This document shows positions 43,260 to 54,460 of a stretch of DNA of 64,000 nt, piece by piece (positions within the stretch are counted from its first letter, which is position 1; every line of letters starts with the position of its first letter). The position numbers were made by a program, and so were the translations under genes. The notes beneath the pieces were generated by a model. It did no database searches, was not told where the DNA came from, and saw only the letters and a list, made by a program, of their open reading frames with translations. The stretch lies in NCBI GenBank assembly GCA_947579605.1, contig OX388325.1, positions 14,131,572 through 14,195,571 on the forward strand, in the 5' to 3' direction. This DNA comes from Athripsodes cinereus (taxonomy: Eukaryota > Arthropoda > Insecta > Trichoptera > Leptoceridae).

Positions 43260-46000
43260 TTCCACCAACTCTGTACTTTATTAACAATTAGCTAACAGTT
43301 ACTTCTTTTCTACGTACTAGTTGTTTGCTTAGACTAATATAAAAGATTTCAGATTATTTCCTTCACGTCCTTCCTACTACGTCCTTTAGTCAGTACAAGT
43401 TCCATGTTATAAATTATATGCAAAATAATAAAACACCTGGCATAATGATATGGACTAAGCTACTGGACCAGTCACACCTTTTCAAATTAACATTACACAC
43501 CGAAAGTTTATCAACACTGTGAGTAATTTTCAACCTGGCTTACGTACTGTGATGAAATGAATATATACAAGATTGTAAATATTATTTTAGATTGTAAATT
43601 TAATATTATTATTTTCGTATACCTAGATGGAATATTTGTAGTAGGTAATTAATAAAGGGATGGAACTTAGTTGATTTCAAGTGGATGACAAGCTATCTAT
43701 GTAGGAGACAGAGACAGGTATATTTTGGTGTGTGTCCGGAAGAGATGGATGTTGTTTTTTTTTGTTGCTTTGGGCCAACATTTTCAGTATCTGAAGAGGG
43801 AGGATAGATGACTCGTGGCAGTTCGTTTTGAATTCTTAAGATATTAGGTTGTGCCCATATTGGTTTTAAAAGCAGTGTTGGAATTTATTGATTAGAGAAT
43901 AATTAATTGTTGGACACAACCAAAGTGTTACTTATAATTTTGGAGTGATATTCACATACAGAGTGGATATAATATTTTACATCCTAAATAATAATTGTAT
44001 TAAATAACAGATTCAGTGACCTGCCTGCCGCAAAGCTAAGTGTTTTAATATTATTTTATTATTTATATATATAGGTGCTAGGATACTCTCAGGATGTCTG
44101 TTGTCTACAAGGCAATATTTGTACTCAAGGATTTATTATTTTACAGATTTTGAAAACAAAGGAATTATGTGTTATGTATATTTATTTTCAGTATTTTTGT
44201 ATGTATGTATGTACCTGTGACTGATATAATATAGCGGGGTACGACACACCTAGAACCAGACCGATAGCAGTGGCGCACAGATATACCTAATATTATATCT
44301 TTATTTAATTTATTTTACCATTACGAAGGATTAAGCAGTTTGGAGAGGAGTTTTATGTAGAGCAGGATATTATTTATTTATTTAATTACATATTTTATCA
44401 TCGATGTCATTTGTCTTCTATAAATTTACTGGATTTTTCTACTTATATTGCTGTGACATTCTAGAATGTATTAATTAACATTTTTGCAAGGCATGGTTAT
44501 ATCGTATTGTTTATGTATTATTATATTAATATATTTATATTAATACCATTTATCCAAAAATCCCTACATAAACACTTTTCCTTCTAGGGAATGCAGTTTT
44601 GTCCAGTCGTTTGTTAGGCCCCAGACGATTTGGGTACGACGTTATTCCTTTCTTAACAAAATATATGATATTGTAACATATAATTATGCATGATAATTAT
44701 TTAAATCAAATTTTGTAAATATAAGTACATAGTTCAACTAACAAAATTCTCTCCTTTCCCTATATGCTGGAGGACCCACAATCCATTATAAGGTCTTTGG
44801 GCATTTGTAAATGGATATTATGTTTAATTAACTTTAATTATTAATAACTGGTTGGTAAATCACTGTTCGTGATATTGCTAACGATATCAGTAGTCTATCT
44901 TATCTGTTCTGTAAGAACACACCTTGCAATCATTAACATGGTTGGATGTGCGTGGAGATTGGTGGTGCTTTCTCTGCGTATAAATCAACTTAACCAATGA
45001 AAAAGTATTTATTTCAAATGTTCTCCGACTGAAGCAGGTACAGCTCCATTCCTCGAATTTCTGCTAGAGTATAGCTTGAAGGGGTTATCTGCGCCCTTTG
45101 GCTGAAGCTCAATGATCAGGAATCTTTAGGACTAATATTATTATATGTTTGTTGTTGCATAATTGCACGTTCTAATGAGGTTATATAATATATATTATTT
45201 TATATATCCGGGAGTAGTGTTGTGCATTCGGGACAGTTTGAGACGTGAGGGAGCGAAGGTGGCGCTCCTTTCAGCATGGACACAGCATGCTTTCCATGCA
45301 TTAACAACCAGTAGTTATAGTCTCCGAAAATGATGCCAAAGCAATCGTGTTGAAATTTAATTAATATTCAAAAGTAATAAAGTTATGTTTTTGGGTGCGC
45401 CACTGTCCTGTTCTACGCAACGAATTATTAGTTGAATTGAGGAACATAGGTACATGTCTTGGCTATAGATACTATGAAACGGTTATCTTATGTAGGGACA
45501 TGGATCGGCAACCAGTTACCGTACAACATTCTCGTGATGATATGGAATAATATTATTTGAATTTTATTTTATAATGATTTGTTAAGTTATATTTTATGTT
45601 TTACTATGCACTATTTTTATTATATTATTTTACAGTATCTCAAGGTAAGTGATCTGACGTCAAAGTTGATCTCAGAGTTAATATGTATCAAAATTCATGT
45701 TTAAATTGTTTTATTGATTTTGTGATTTTGTTGTTCTTTTTGATTATTGAAATGTATATTTCAGGTGACTTATTTTGCGTTTTTTAAAAATACACAACGT
45801 AGGTAAAATTATCGGCAAAACACAACGTACTGGGTCCAAATCTACTGAAATAGTTAATAGATAAATCTAGACGATCACGAAAGGCCAAAATTCGTTAATT
45901 AATTTAATTAGGAATGCGATATTTCGTACGTATATTTGCAACAATGCGAAAATTCATACAATTCTTAGCTAGCTGAATAGGGTTGTCACTTCTAGTTTGG
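43260..46000. other. Gene-free DNA, no recognisable elements
   Basis: About 2.7 kb with no domain-bearing frame, no tandem array and no terminal repeats that I could match. It is AT-rich with modest GC islands near 44990-45080 and 45230-45300. It could hold non-coding exons or old repeats. Confidence 0.5.
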
Positions 46001-46109
46001 GAATCAATTATTACAGTAGGTATAGTTTAGAAGCTAGGATGTTGCAAATTCGGAGCTTAGAATGGTTTAAAATAGGTAGGGTCATCACAGTACTCAAAAA
46101 AATTTCACC

Positions 46110-46395
46110 AATGGGAATCTTATTTTATTTATTTATTTATTTATTTTATTTCATTCTTCACTGTACATTTTTTTTTTTTTTTTTTTTTTTCCTTTCCCTC
46201 TTTTTTTTTCTTCCCTTCCTTTTTCTTCCCTTTTTTTTTTTTTCTCTTTCATTTTCTTTTTTTTATTTATTTAACAAATTTAATTGGTTACAATATTACA
46301 AAATGAAACAGTGTCATATAAATATCAGTTATACAATTCAATGTACAAAGGGCGAGTTTACCGCCAAAATGCGATGTCTTCCAACTAACCCGGTT
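46110..46395 (-). repeat. LINE 3' end with pyrimidine tract and stem-loop
   Basis: TTTATTTATTTATTTATTT followed by CATTCTTCACTGTAC, a 120-bp T/C-only tract (46160-46265), TTGGTTACAATATTACAAAA and GGGCGAGTTTACCGCC...CCAACTAACCC. On the minus strand this reads stem-loop, then spacer, then AT tail. It resembles 32930-33060 and 22521-22566. Confidence 0.5.
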
Positions 46396-46626
46396 ATTAA
46401 AATTTAAACAAACAAAAAACCACATAGGTAAATATACATATACAAATCCATATACCTCAACAGTAATAGTAAAAACAAAATAAAAATAAAAGCAGACAAA
46501 AAGAAAAATAACACATGCAAGCAACAATATAGGTACTTATGGACACATATGTATTACAATAAAAAGTAGATCATATATTGCAGCGTGCACATGCATAAGG
46601 GAAAGGGAAAAAAAATGAGGAATCAG

Positions 46627-46890
46627 ATGCTAAATTCTACTACTACTATACCATTACACCATATCCCACCAGTGGGGTAGCCAGCAGACCAGCCGCATGT
46701 AAGAAACATACAAGCTGTCCTCTCCGTGCCAATATAAAATCAAGACATTCAGGATGGGTGGCAAACCTCATCGCTGAATTTAAGATGTAAAATGTCTTAA
46801 TTTTTTCGAACACCTGCCTTTTACAGGACACTCGAAAACTTACGTAGAAGAGTGGGAGACCAATTCTTTACCGGGTGCTCCACGGGATGC
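46627..46890 (-). repeat. Repeat family S1, full length
   Basis: CTACTACTACTATACC tail, ATATCCCACCAGTGGGGTAG terminus, complete body and ATTCTTTACCGGGTGCTCCA at the 5' end. The minus strand also has a 61-codon open segment shared with the 50055-50310 copy. Other copies break that frame. Confidence 0.75.
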
Positions 46891-46919
46891 TAAATTCAAT
46901 GTAAGGAAATGATTTTTGA

Positions 46920-47515
46920 CAGCTTGTCTGAAAGAATGAAAGGTTGTTATCATCAAGATTTACGAAGGAAGATTAATCCAACAGCGAGCTCCATGAACGA
47001 GGAATGAGTTAGACAAAAAGCTTGTACTGCAAAGATATATTAGATAGGTAATTCAAAGAAAAAATCGGTCATGCGGCCAGTCAAATTTTGCATCCAGTTT
47101 TAAACTGACGCTAACGTCAAGACAACACATTGCTAATATTTGAAGGTCATCGATGTTGGAACACAAAAATTTCGTTAAAATGTTCCGCGTTGCAAGTCTA
47201 GGTATGTCTATATTGTACTGTGTGCTGGTATTGCTAGAAGACGCTCTCTGTTAGATCGCAAAAGTTAACCATGACTCGCTAGATACTCGAATTTGACTTT
47301 AAGATAGTATGGGGTGGACGCTTAAAATAAAGTTTTAAAAACTAGACATAGAATGTGAAGATCACGTCTTTGACTATGGTGGTCCATTTCAGATGGTTTC
47401 TGTACGAGGTTAGGTGATCAGTTTTTTTTGAGGTTAAAAATATAACGGATTCCTACGTTCTGAAGTCTCTCAACTTTAGTCAATAGAACCTCATTGAGAT
47501 CGATGTTTTGTGTCG
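46920..47515 (-). pseudogene. LINE reverse transcriptase C-terminal fragment split by a MITE
   Basis: Related to 3524-3960: shared blocks include GAAGGAAGATTAATCCAACA and GCGAGCTCCATGAAC, then GGTATTGCTAGAAGACGCTC and CTCGCTAGATACTCGAATTT. Its frame has decayed. A family C MITE (47040-47212) interrupts it with TTGTACTG duplicated on both sides. The right edge meets duplication unit B. Confidence 0.65.
47032..47220. mobile_element. Short hAT-like MITE (family C), copy in a LINE
   Basis: 173 bp (47040-47212) flanked by TTGTACTG at 47032-47039 and 47213-47220. The related LINE at 3524-3960 shows an uninterrupted TGGTACTGTGTG there. Ends are CAAAGATATATTA and (reversed) TATAGACATACCT. This copy defines the family limits most cleanly. 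Confidence 0.75.
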
Positions 47516-47559
47516 TTAAATTACCAGATCGACATAACTTAATCATCCAAATATTACGC

Positions 47560-48251
47560 ACTGTGTCTTTTAATGCGCCACAAAAGAATCAAAGTCACAA
47601 AACTTTTTCATTCTAATATTACACCCAAAAGATTTTTCACCACTGTGGATCCTTTTATGTCTATGCAGATGATAAGAAATATTTTTTTTTCATACAGATA
47701 TTACAATCAAAAGGTTTTTCACCACTGTGGATTCTTTTCTGCGTCTGCAAAGAACCAAAATCAGTTTATTTTTTCATACAAATATTACACTCAAAAGGTT
47801 TTTCACCGCTGTAAATCCTTTTATGTTTTTTAAAGAATCATGTAATTAAACTTTGACAACATTACTACTGAATACAAAATTTTGAACAATGGGCGAGTTT
47901 ATCGCTGAAGCGCGATATCTTACACCGAACCCATAAGAATCAGAGTATTTTTTTTTTTCATAGAAATAACCAGACCTTAAATTTTTTCATTCAAATATTA
48001 CACTCAAAAGGTTTTTCACCACTGTGGATTCTTTTAAGCGTCGGCAACGAACTAGACTCAGTAAATTTTTTCATGCAAATATTACAAACAAAAAAGGTTT
48101 TTCACTACTGTAGATCCTTTAATGTATCTTCAAAGAATCAGAATAATTAATTTTATTCATGCAAATATCACACTCAAAAGGTTTTTCACCACTGTGGATG
48201 CTTTACTGTTTCTGCAAATGACCAGTATCATTAAATTTAAACACAAATATA
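47560..48251 (-). pseudogene. Decayed zinc-finger array downstream of paralogue B
   Basis: On the minus strand, at least six finger remnants follow the stop of paralogue B (for example [20 protein letters not shown] and [11 protein letters not shown]), separated by frameshifts and stops. One remnant near 47880-47950 is replaced by a GGGCGAGTTTATCGC repeat fragment. The original gene therefore had about 20 fingers. Unit A keeps one such remnant (33990-34051). Confidence 0.75.
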
Positions 48252-49640
48252 TCACTCAAAAGGTTTTTCACGGCTGTGAATCTTTTTATGTCTATGCAAA
48301 TTACTAGAATTAGTAAATTTTTTCATACAAGTATTACACGCAAAAGGTTTTTCACCACTGTGAATCCTTTTATGCGTCTGCAAATTATAAGAAAACTTAA
48401 ACTTTTGCATACAAATATTACACTCAAAAGGTTTTTCACGGCTGTGAATCTTTATATGTCTATGCAAATTACTAGAATTAGTAAATTTTTTCATACAAAT
48501 ATTACACTCAAAAGGTTTTTCACCACTGTGGATTCTTTTATGCATCAGCAAAGAAACAGTCTGATTAAATTTTTTCATACAAATATTACACTCAAAAGGT
48601 TTTTCACCACTGTGAATCCTTTTATGTATCTTCAAAGAATCAGAGCTTTTATATTTTTTCCAACAAATATTACACTCAAAAGGTTTTTCACGGCTGTGAA
48701 TCTTTTTATGTCTATGCAAATTACTAGAATTAGTAAATTTTTTCATACAAATATTGCACTCAAAAGGTTTTTCACCACTGTGGATTCTTTTATGCCTCTG
48801 CATAGAACCAGACCTAGAAAAATTTTTCATACAAATATTACACTCAAAAGGTTTTTCTCCACTGTGGATCCTTTTATGCGCCTGCAAAGAACCAGTCTGA
48901 TTAAATTTTTTCATACAAATATTGCACTCAAAAGGTTTTTCACCACTGTGGATCCTTTTATGTTTCTTCAAAGAATTAGAATATTTAAATTTTTTCATAC
49001 AAATATTACACTCAGAAGGTTTCCCTCCACTGTGGATCCTTTTATGCGCCTGCAAAGAACCAGTCTGATTAAATTTTTTCATACAAATATTGCACTCAAA
49101 AGGTTTTTCACCACTGTGGATCCTTTTATGTTTCTTCAAAGAATTAGAATATTTAAATTTTTTCATACAAATATTACACTCAGAAGGTTTCCCTCCACTG
49201 TGGATCCTTTTATGCGCCTGCAAAGAACCAGTCTGATTAAATTTTTTCATACAAATATTACACTCAAAAGGCTTCACATATTTCTTTCCATCATTCCTAG
49301 TCACACTATTAACATTTCTGCGTCTCTTTGCATGAGTTCGATTATTTGAACCTGGTGCATACTCTGTAATCGTTGAAGATGTACTGGCCACTGTCACATT
49401 GTTAGCTCTCTCGCATTCAACTTTTATATCAGGTTCATGTATATCAATATCACCATACGGAACTGCATATCCAATGTCACTCATTTCTTCCTGCACAGGT
49501 TCACGTTTCACTGTGATGTTCGCCAAAAAGGTTTCGATTTCATCATCCTCCGTGACACATATTAGCATATCACACAAGACGCACTTTTCCTGTTGGCAGT
49601 TTGCAATGTTGTGTTCACCAGCACTGGTTCCCTCCATCAT
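48252..49640 (-). CDS. C2H2 zinc-finger protein, 12 fingers (paralogue B)
   Basis: 462 residues from the Met of MMEGTSAGEH. The N-terminal 124 residues are nearly the same as paralogue A (NCQQEKCVLCDML, ITVKREPVQEE, THAKRRRN). Twelve fingers follow (about 125-460) with HSGEKPF or HSREKPF linkers. Fingers 1-2 and 3-4 are identical pairs, a recent 168-bp tandem duplication, and carry an unusual HSGGKPS linker. Finger order and recognition positions differ widely from paralogue A, so DNA targets probably differ. The frame ends at PFE where a Cys codon TGT has become TGA, as in paralogue A. It is probably a nuclear DNA-binding regulator. Confidence 0.8.
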   Translation of the reverse strand: MMEGTSAGEHNIANCQQEKCVLCDMLICVTEDDEIETFLANITVKREPVQEEMSDIGYAVPYGDIDIHEPDIKVECERANNVTVASTSSTITEYAPGSNNRTHAKRRRNVNSVTRNDGKKYVKPFECNICMKKFNQTGSLQAHKRIHSGGKPSECNICMKKFKYSNSLKKHKRIHSGEKPFECNICMKKFNQTGSLQAHKRIHSGGKPSECNICMKKFKYSNSLKKHKRIHSGEKPFECNICMKKFNQTGSLQAHKRIHSGEKPFECNICMKNFSRSGSMQRHKRIHSGEKPFECNICMKKFTNSSNLHRHKKIHSREKPFECNICWKKYKSSDSLKIHKRIHSGEKPFECNICMKKFNQTVSLLMHKRIHSGEKPFECNICMKKFTNSSNLHRHIKIHSREKPFECNICMQKFKFSYNLQTHKRIHSGEKPFACNTCMKKFTNSSNLHRHKKIHSREKPFE

Positions 49641-49840
49641 GCCTCGTGATTTGAAGCTGGGCCTCAATATCAGAACGCACTAATTGAATTAAAATGTATC
49701 CAAATGAAGTCACTAGGATATTTGTGTATCTTATTTCTTAATAAGTACCTACATGTTGATATTATTAGCTGCGTGTTTAAAAGTAAACAAAACGTGCGTC
49801 ACGCATGTAGTCAGGATGACAGTTTATTATAAAAGGAAAC

Positions 49841-51868
49841 ATAGCGCCTAAAACCAAAATCTTTGCTTATAAACCATAGACACGTCGTTATGCACAAGAA
49901 TTATAAAGCGCAGTTTACATGCTCAGTATGTTTTTTCTTAATATCAATAATTATTATTGCTGAGACAATTTCATTGTTATTTTTTTACTTTTTTGGTGAC
50001 TTTTAATATAACTTGCTGTGTTATACATATACATATTTATCCATTATACATATACTTCTATCTATCTATACCATCACGGCATATCCCACAAGTGGGGTAG
50101 CCAGCAGACCAGCTGCATATGATAAACATGCAAGCTGTCCTCTTTGTGCCAACATACAATCAAGACATTCAGGATGGGTGGCAAACCTCAACGCTGAATT
50201 TAAGATGTAAAATGTCTTAATTTTTTCGAACACCTGCCTTTTACAGGACACTCGAAAACTTACGAGAAAGAGTGGGAGACCAATTCTTTACCGGGTGCTC
50301 CACGGGATAACATATACTTACCTTATATAAATTATGTATGTAAATCTTCTACATGTAAAAGACTCGAGCCGTGAACAAATAATAATAAATAAAACCCTTC
50401 TAAGACTTCCGCAGGCATAAAAATTCTCATAAAACAAAATAGGTGGGTAAACCTATATGGAAAATAATGACTAAATTATCGACATCACGGCAATGCGATA
50501 ATTTCACATCTCGTCCAAATTTTGATTCAAGTTTTCAATGTACCTGCACAGGTAGTTAGAAATTAATGATGAAGTAAATGATTCTATGAGAATATTTATA
50601 TTAACACAGAAATAAATTAACTGTTTTTACGACAGAAATAGAACAACCGCTGGGGCCCCCGTACATATGGGAACCTTGCGCAAATTACTGAAGATATTGA
50701 ACTTTTATAGCTCGCATTTAAAATTTAGGGAATAAAAATAAGACAAGTGCCAGTGTCACCTTATTGTTTATTAACATTTTTATATATCAGACTCCTGTAG
50801 ACCTCTCAAACTAGACTTTAGTTCAGAGCACAATGGTATATCACATAGTATACTTATTATATAGATAAGTTTACATATATGATGTATTGCAGCTATGGCA
50901 AAAAAATATTATATTATATAGGAATATGAATAAAATATAATATATTATGAATAAAATAACTTATTATTCAAATAAAAAGTGTTTAAAATTTATGCGCATG
51001 CATTATGTGGTATGTATTTATATCTATCACCGTTGTAATTCCGCGGTCCACAATGTGAACTGTCCTTTACATACAAAATCCTTATGTGCATAACAAAAAA
51101 CACGTGATTTATAATGTGAATTTGTTTTTTACTTGAAACTTCGCGCATTTCTTAGTGTTTTTTTATAATTAAATACAAGTTGGGAGTATTATCTTAGTGT
51201 TAAATATATTATTTTAGCGATATACTCATTTTCCTTGCCAGAAATGTACCTTTTTTGATACAAAAAGCAATGTCTTAATTATACTACCTCTTTTATAATA
51301 AGCTTTTGCGGTCTTTTTTTCCACTTGAATGATAATTATATGTATTTAAATGAAGAAATAAAAGTTGACAGCATACTTAAAACAAAAAAAATATCGTTTT
51401 ATGCAAAATAGAAAAAGAATTTTATATAAAATATCGTTATGCACAATTGTGCATAACGCAGGAACACGCAGATATTTTTGCTTTTTTTTATTTTGGTGGT
51501 AATAAAAAGTGTAATAAATAGAAAAATAACGAAATTAACTATAGTTTTATTAAACTAGACACTTTTTTTCGTTGAAATATAATGGCATTTTTACATTTTG
51601 CTTATAAAAGCTATCACAGTGTTGAGGAACAATGTCAAATTAGTATGGGGCGCAGAATGAAGAGTAGGTACTTTTAAAATTCAAATTTAATAGTTATATA
51701 TTGATGAAAAATTAATATCTTCCTATAATACAATCAAAAATACATGCAACTTAAGATTTAATCATAAGTTTTTTCGCAATGATATTCGTATATTTTTTAA
51801 TTTAATATGAAAGTGAGGAACCATCGGTTATTTTTACAATAAGCAACGATTTTGGTTTTGGGCGATAG
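49841..51868. mobile_element. 2.02-kb DNA transposon of unassigned superfamily, unit B only
   Basis: The element is 49845-51864 (2020 bp). The left end CGCCTAAAACCAAAATC and right end GATTTTGGTTTTGGGCG belong to inverted repeats of about 26 bp (24 matching). The duplication is ATAG (49841-49844, 51865-51868). Unit A has a single ATAG at the same place (GGAAACATAGACAACAAAG, about 35737). Subterminal CGTTATGCACA words occur near both ends (49892, 51434) and one is part of a palindrome. There is no transposase frame. An S1 repeat is nested at 50055-50310. Confidence 0.8.
50055..50310 (-). repeat. Repeat family S1, full length, nested
   Basis: CTATCTATCTATACC tail, CATCACGGCATATCCCACAA, complete body, then GTGCTCCACGGGAT. 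It is inserted in the 2.02-kb element. Confidence 0.75.
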
Positions 51869-52233
51869 ACAACAGAGTGGTACATCATAGACTTTTAATA
51901 CTATACACCTACTAGTGATGTAACGAATATTCGCATTCGCGAATATTCGCATATTTCAAAGTATTCGCATTCGCATTCGCATTCGCAAAAAAATATGCGA
52001 ATGTTTTGCGAATATTATTTTAGTAATAAAGTATCTGGTCTGTTTCGTGTTGGCCACATTTGTTGCATTGTTTCCTGTGTTCGTTTGCTTGATGATGTTA
52101 TTATTATTAGGAGAAATATGCATTTGTGGAGATTTAATTTATATGTTTGTTTTAAGTATTACAACTGCTATGAGTATAGGGCCCTACAATAATTTTATAT
52201 TCTATTTAAGGAATATTTATATCATACTACAAG

Positions 52234-52470
52234 GTGAACCACACTAAAGTATTCTCTCAGAATTTTCGGGGCTTGAAGACTAAGATCGAGGAGTTTAGAG
52301 CAAACTTATTTGCAAATAGTTATATAATTGTTCTGACGGAAACTTGGCTAAATTGTGGCATATTTGACAGCGAACTTTTTCAAAACGAATATACAGTTTA
52401 CCGCAAGGATAGGGATTTCATGTTGAGTGGTAAAAGGGATGGAGGTGGGGTCTTAATTGCTAATAATTGA
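52234..52470 (+). pseudogene. LINE endonuclease N-terminal remnant (copy 2)
   Basis: Reads VFSQNFRGLKTKIEEF, IIVLTETWLN and DGGGVLIA, then is cut off by the internal deletion. The GDFN catalytic region is absent. Residue differences from copy 1 are minimal. Confidence 0.8.
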
Positions 52471-52576
52471 GAAGCATACACCTACATATGAAGAGGGTGT
52501 CACCTAATAATTTTCCCAAATGGTTCTCTAATAGAATTCTGTTATTGTTTAAGAGAAGTCTAAGGCTTGGCGTAAG

Positions 52577-54460
52577 TTGAAGATGAACCGTAATGATTCT
52601 GACTACAATTTATTTTTTCAACTAAGAGCTCAGTTGAAGTTGTCGCAGAATCACGATTATAGGTCTTTTATTAATAACACTGAGAAGTCACTTAAGGGCA
52701 ATGTCAAGTCTTTCTTTTCATTCGTGAATTCCCTTAAAGAATCTAGAGGCTATCCAAGGGTAATGGGTGACGGTGACCAGACTTCGAGCGATCCAGAGGG
52801 AATTGCAAACTTGTTTTCGACGTTTTTTGGTTCTGTATTTTCACTGAATAATTTGCATGATTCTAATACTAAAGAATTGGAAAATATTTTAACTAACTCA
52901 TGTTTATCCATGGTTAATATCTTGAAATCTGATATTCATAAACGTTTATTAGGTATAGATGAGACAAAAGGAGTTGGCCCTGATGGTCTAGCACCAATAT
53001 ATTAAAGAGATGTGTAAGTCATTTAACCAAACCATTGTATCTGACATTTATTAGAACACCTTGCTGCAGGAGGCAATCTAGACTATGGGACATGGAAAAC
53101 CCTAAATCGACTGAGATCTGGTGTAGGAAACTGCCGCGACAATAGAGAACGATTGGGCTTCCTACAGGACGAATCCGGAGCGTGTGACTGTGGTGCAGCA
53201 CAGACTATGCCACACTTGTTGGAGTGTCCATTGTGCCCTGTCACTTGCACTATGGAGGATATTTTTGACGCATCTCCACCTGCTGCGCGTTTTGCGCAGT
53301 ACTGGAAATCAGTTTGATGGGTTTTTTCTCTGGGTTTCAACACGATAAATAAATTAGGAGTTTACAAGAAGGATGCTTTCCATGCAAATGGAAGATGGCT
53401 AGTATTATTCCTTTGCATAAATCTGGCAGCAAATCGGACGTTTGTAACGACAGACCAATTTTAATTCTATCACCTATTTCAAAAATATTTGAGGGTATGG
53501 TTCGTGAACAAATTACTTTTTTCCTGAAGCCGTATCTTCTTGTAGAGCAGCATGGATTCATGAGTGGAAGATCGACAGTAACAAATCTGATTTTTTTTCT
53601 CAGCTATGGACAATCGTATACAGTTGGATGCCATTTATATCGGCTTTCAAAAGGCATTTGATAAAGTAGAACATCGACTTTTTTCAACTAAGGTGGATTG
53701 ACTCATATATTTCTGATAGATTGATGACAGTTAAACTTAACGGTTACTCATCTGGCAGTGTCAGTGTTACATCTGGTGTCCCTCAGGGGTCTTCTTTGGG
53801 TCCTTTACTTTTCACGATATTCATAAACAACATAAAAAAGTGCTTTGACCACTCAGAGCTTCTATTATTTGCGGACGATTTAAAAAAATACTGTCAAATT
53901 CAATTATTGTTTGACTATGAAATGCTTAACGAGGACTTGGAAAGACTACACGAGTACTGTAAAAGAAATAACTTGCACTTGAATCTGGAGAAGTGTAATC
54001 TGATCTCTTTTACCAAAAATAGAAACAAAATTCGATAAATTTACAATATCCATAATCATGATTTAAAAGAAGTAAATAAGATTAGAGATTTAGGTGTGGT
54101 GTTTGACTCTGAGCTTCACTTTGATGATCACGTGAACAAAATTATCGAAGAGAGCAATAAAATACTGGGATTTATTCTGAGATCTACAAAGTCATTTAGG
54201 TTATATGAATCGTATTTGTACTTGTACTTATCGTTGTTTCGCTCCAAGCTGGAGGACTGTTCCTCTGTATGGAATCCACATTTTAAAAAATATGTCGATC
54301 AAGTTGAGAGAACTCAGTCTAAATTCATTCGTTTGGTTAGGAAGAGATTGCATTATCCTGTATTTATTAAAGATTTGCCTAAATTGGAATTGTGATGAGT
54401 TTTGCTGGATGCATGCAACCTGAGAAAAATAATTATGCTTGTCCGAATACGATGTGCCTA
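52577..54460 (+). pseudogene. Jockey-like LINE reverse transcriptase, inactive (copy 2)
   Basis: Same domain order as copy 1: KGVGPDGLAPIY, the nested foreign fragment (about 53045-53340), IIPLHKSGSKSD, motif A as YIGFQKAFDKVEH (Gly for Asp), SGVPQGSSLGPLLFTIFINN, LLFADDLKKY and the C-terminal QVERTQSKFIRLVRKR region. The 142-residue and 99-residue blocks are identical to copy 1. The shared stop after KLEL (54392-54395) and the poly-T frameshift (about 53590) are also present. Confidence 0.85.
53045..53340 (+). mobile_element. Nested fragment of a second non-LTR retrotransposon (copy 2)
   Basis: Encodes TWKTLNRLRSGVGNCRDNRE and CDCGAAQTMPHLLECPLCP, as at 6375-6690 in copy 1. It disrupts the same point of the LINE. 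Confidence 0.7.

Noticed and set aside
46160..46265. T/C-only tract as a possible sequencing artefact or regulatory polypyrimidine
   Set aside because: Most simply a retroelement-associated simple repeat; no supporting context for regulation.
46646..46831. 61-codon frame shared by two S1 repeats (also 50066-50251)
   Set aside because: Shared only because the repeats are recent copies; other S1 copies break it.
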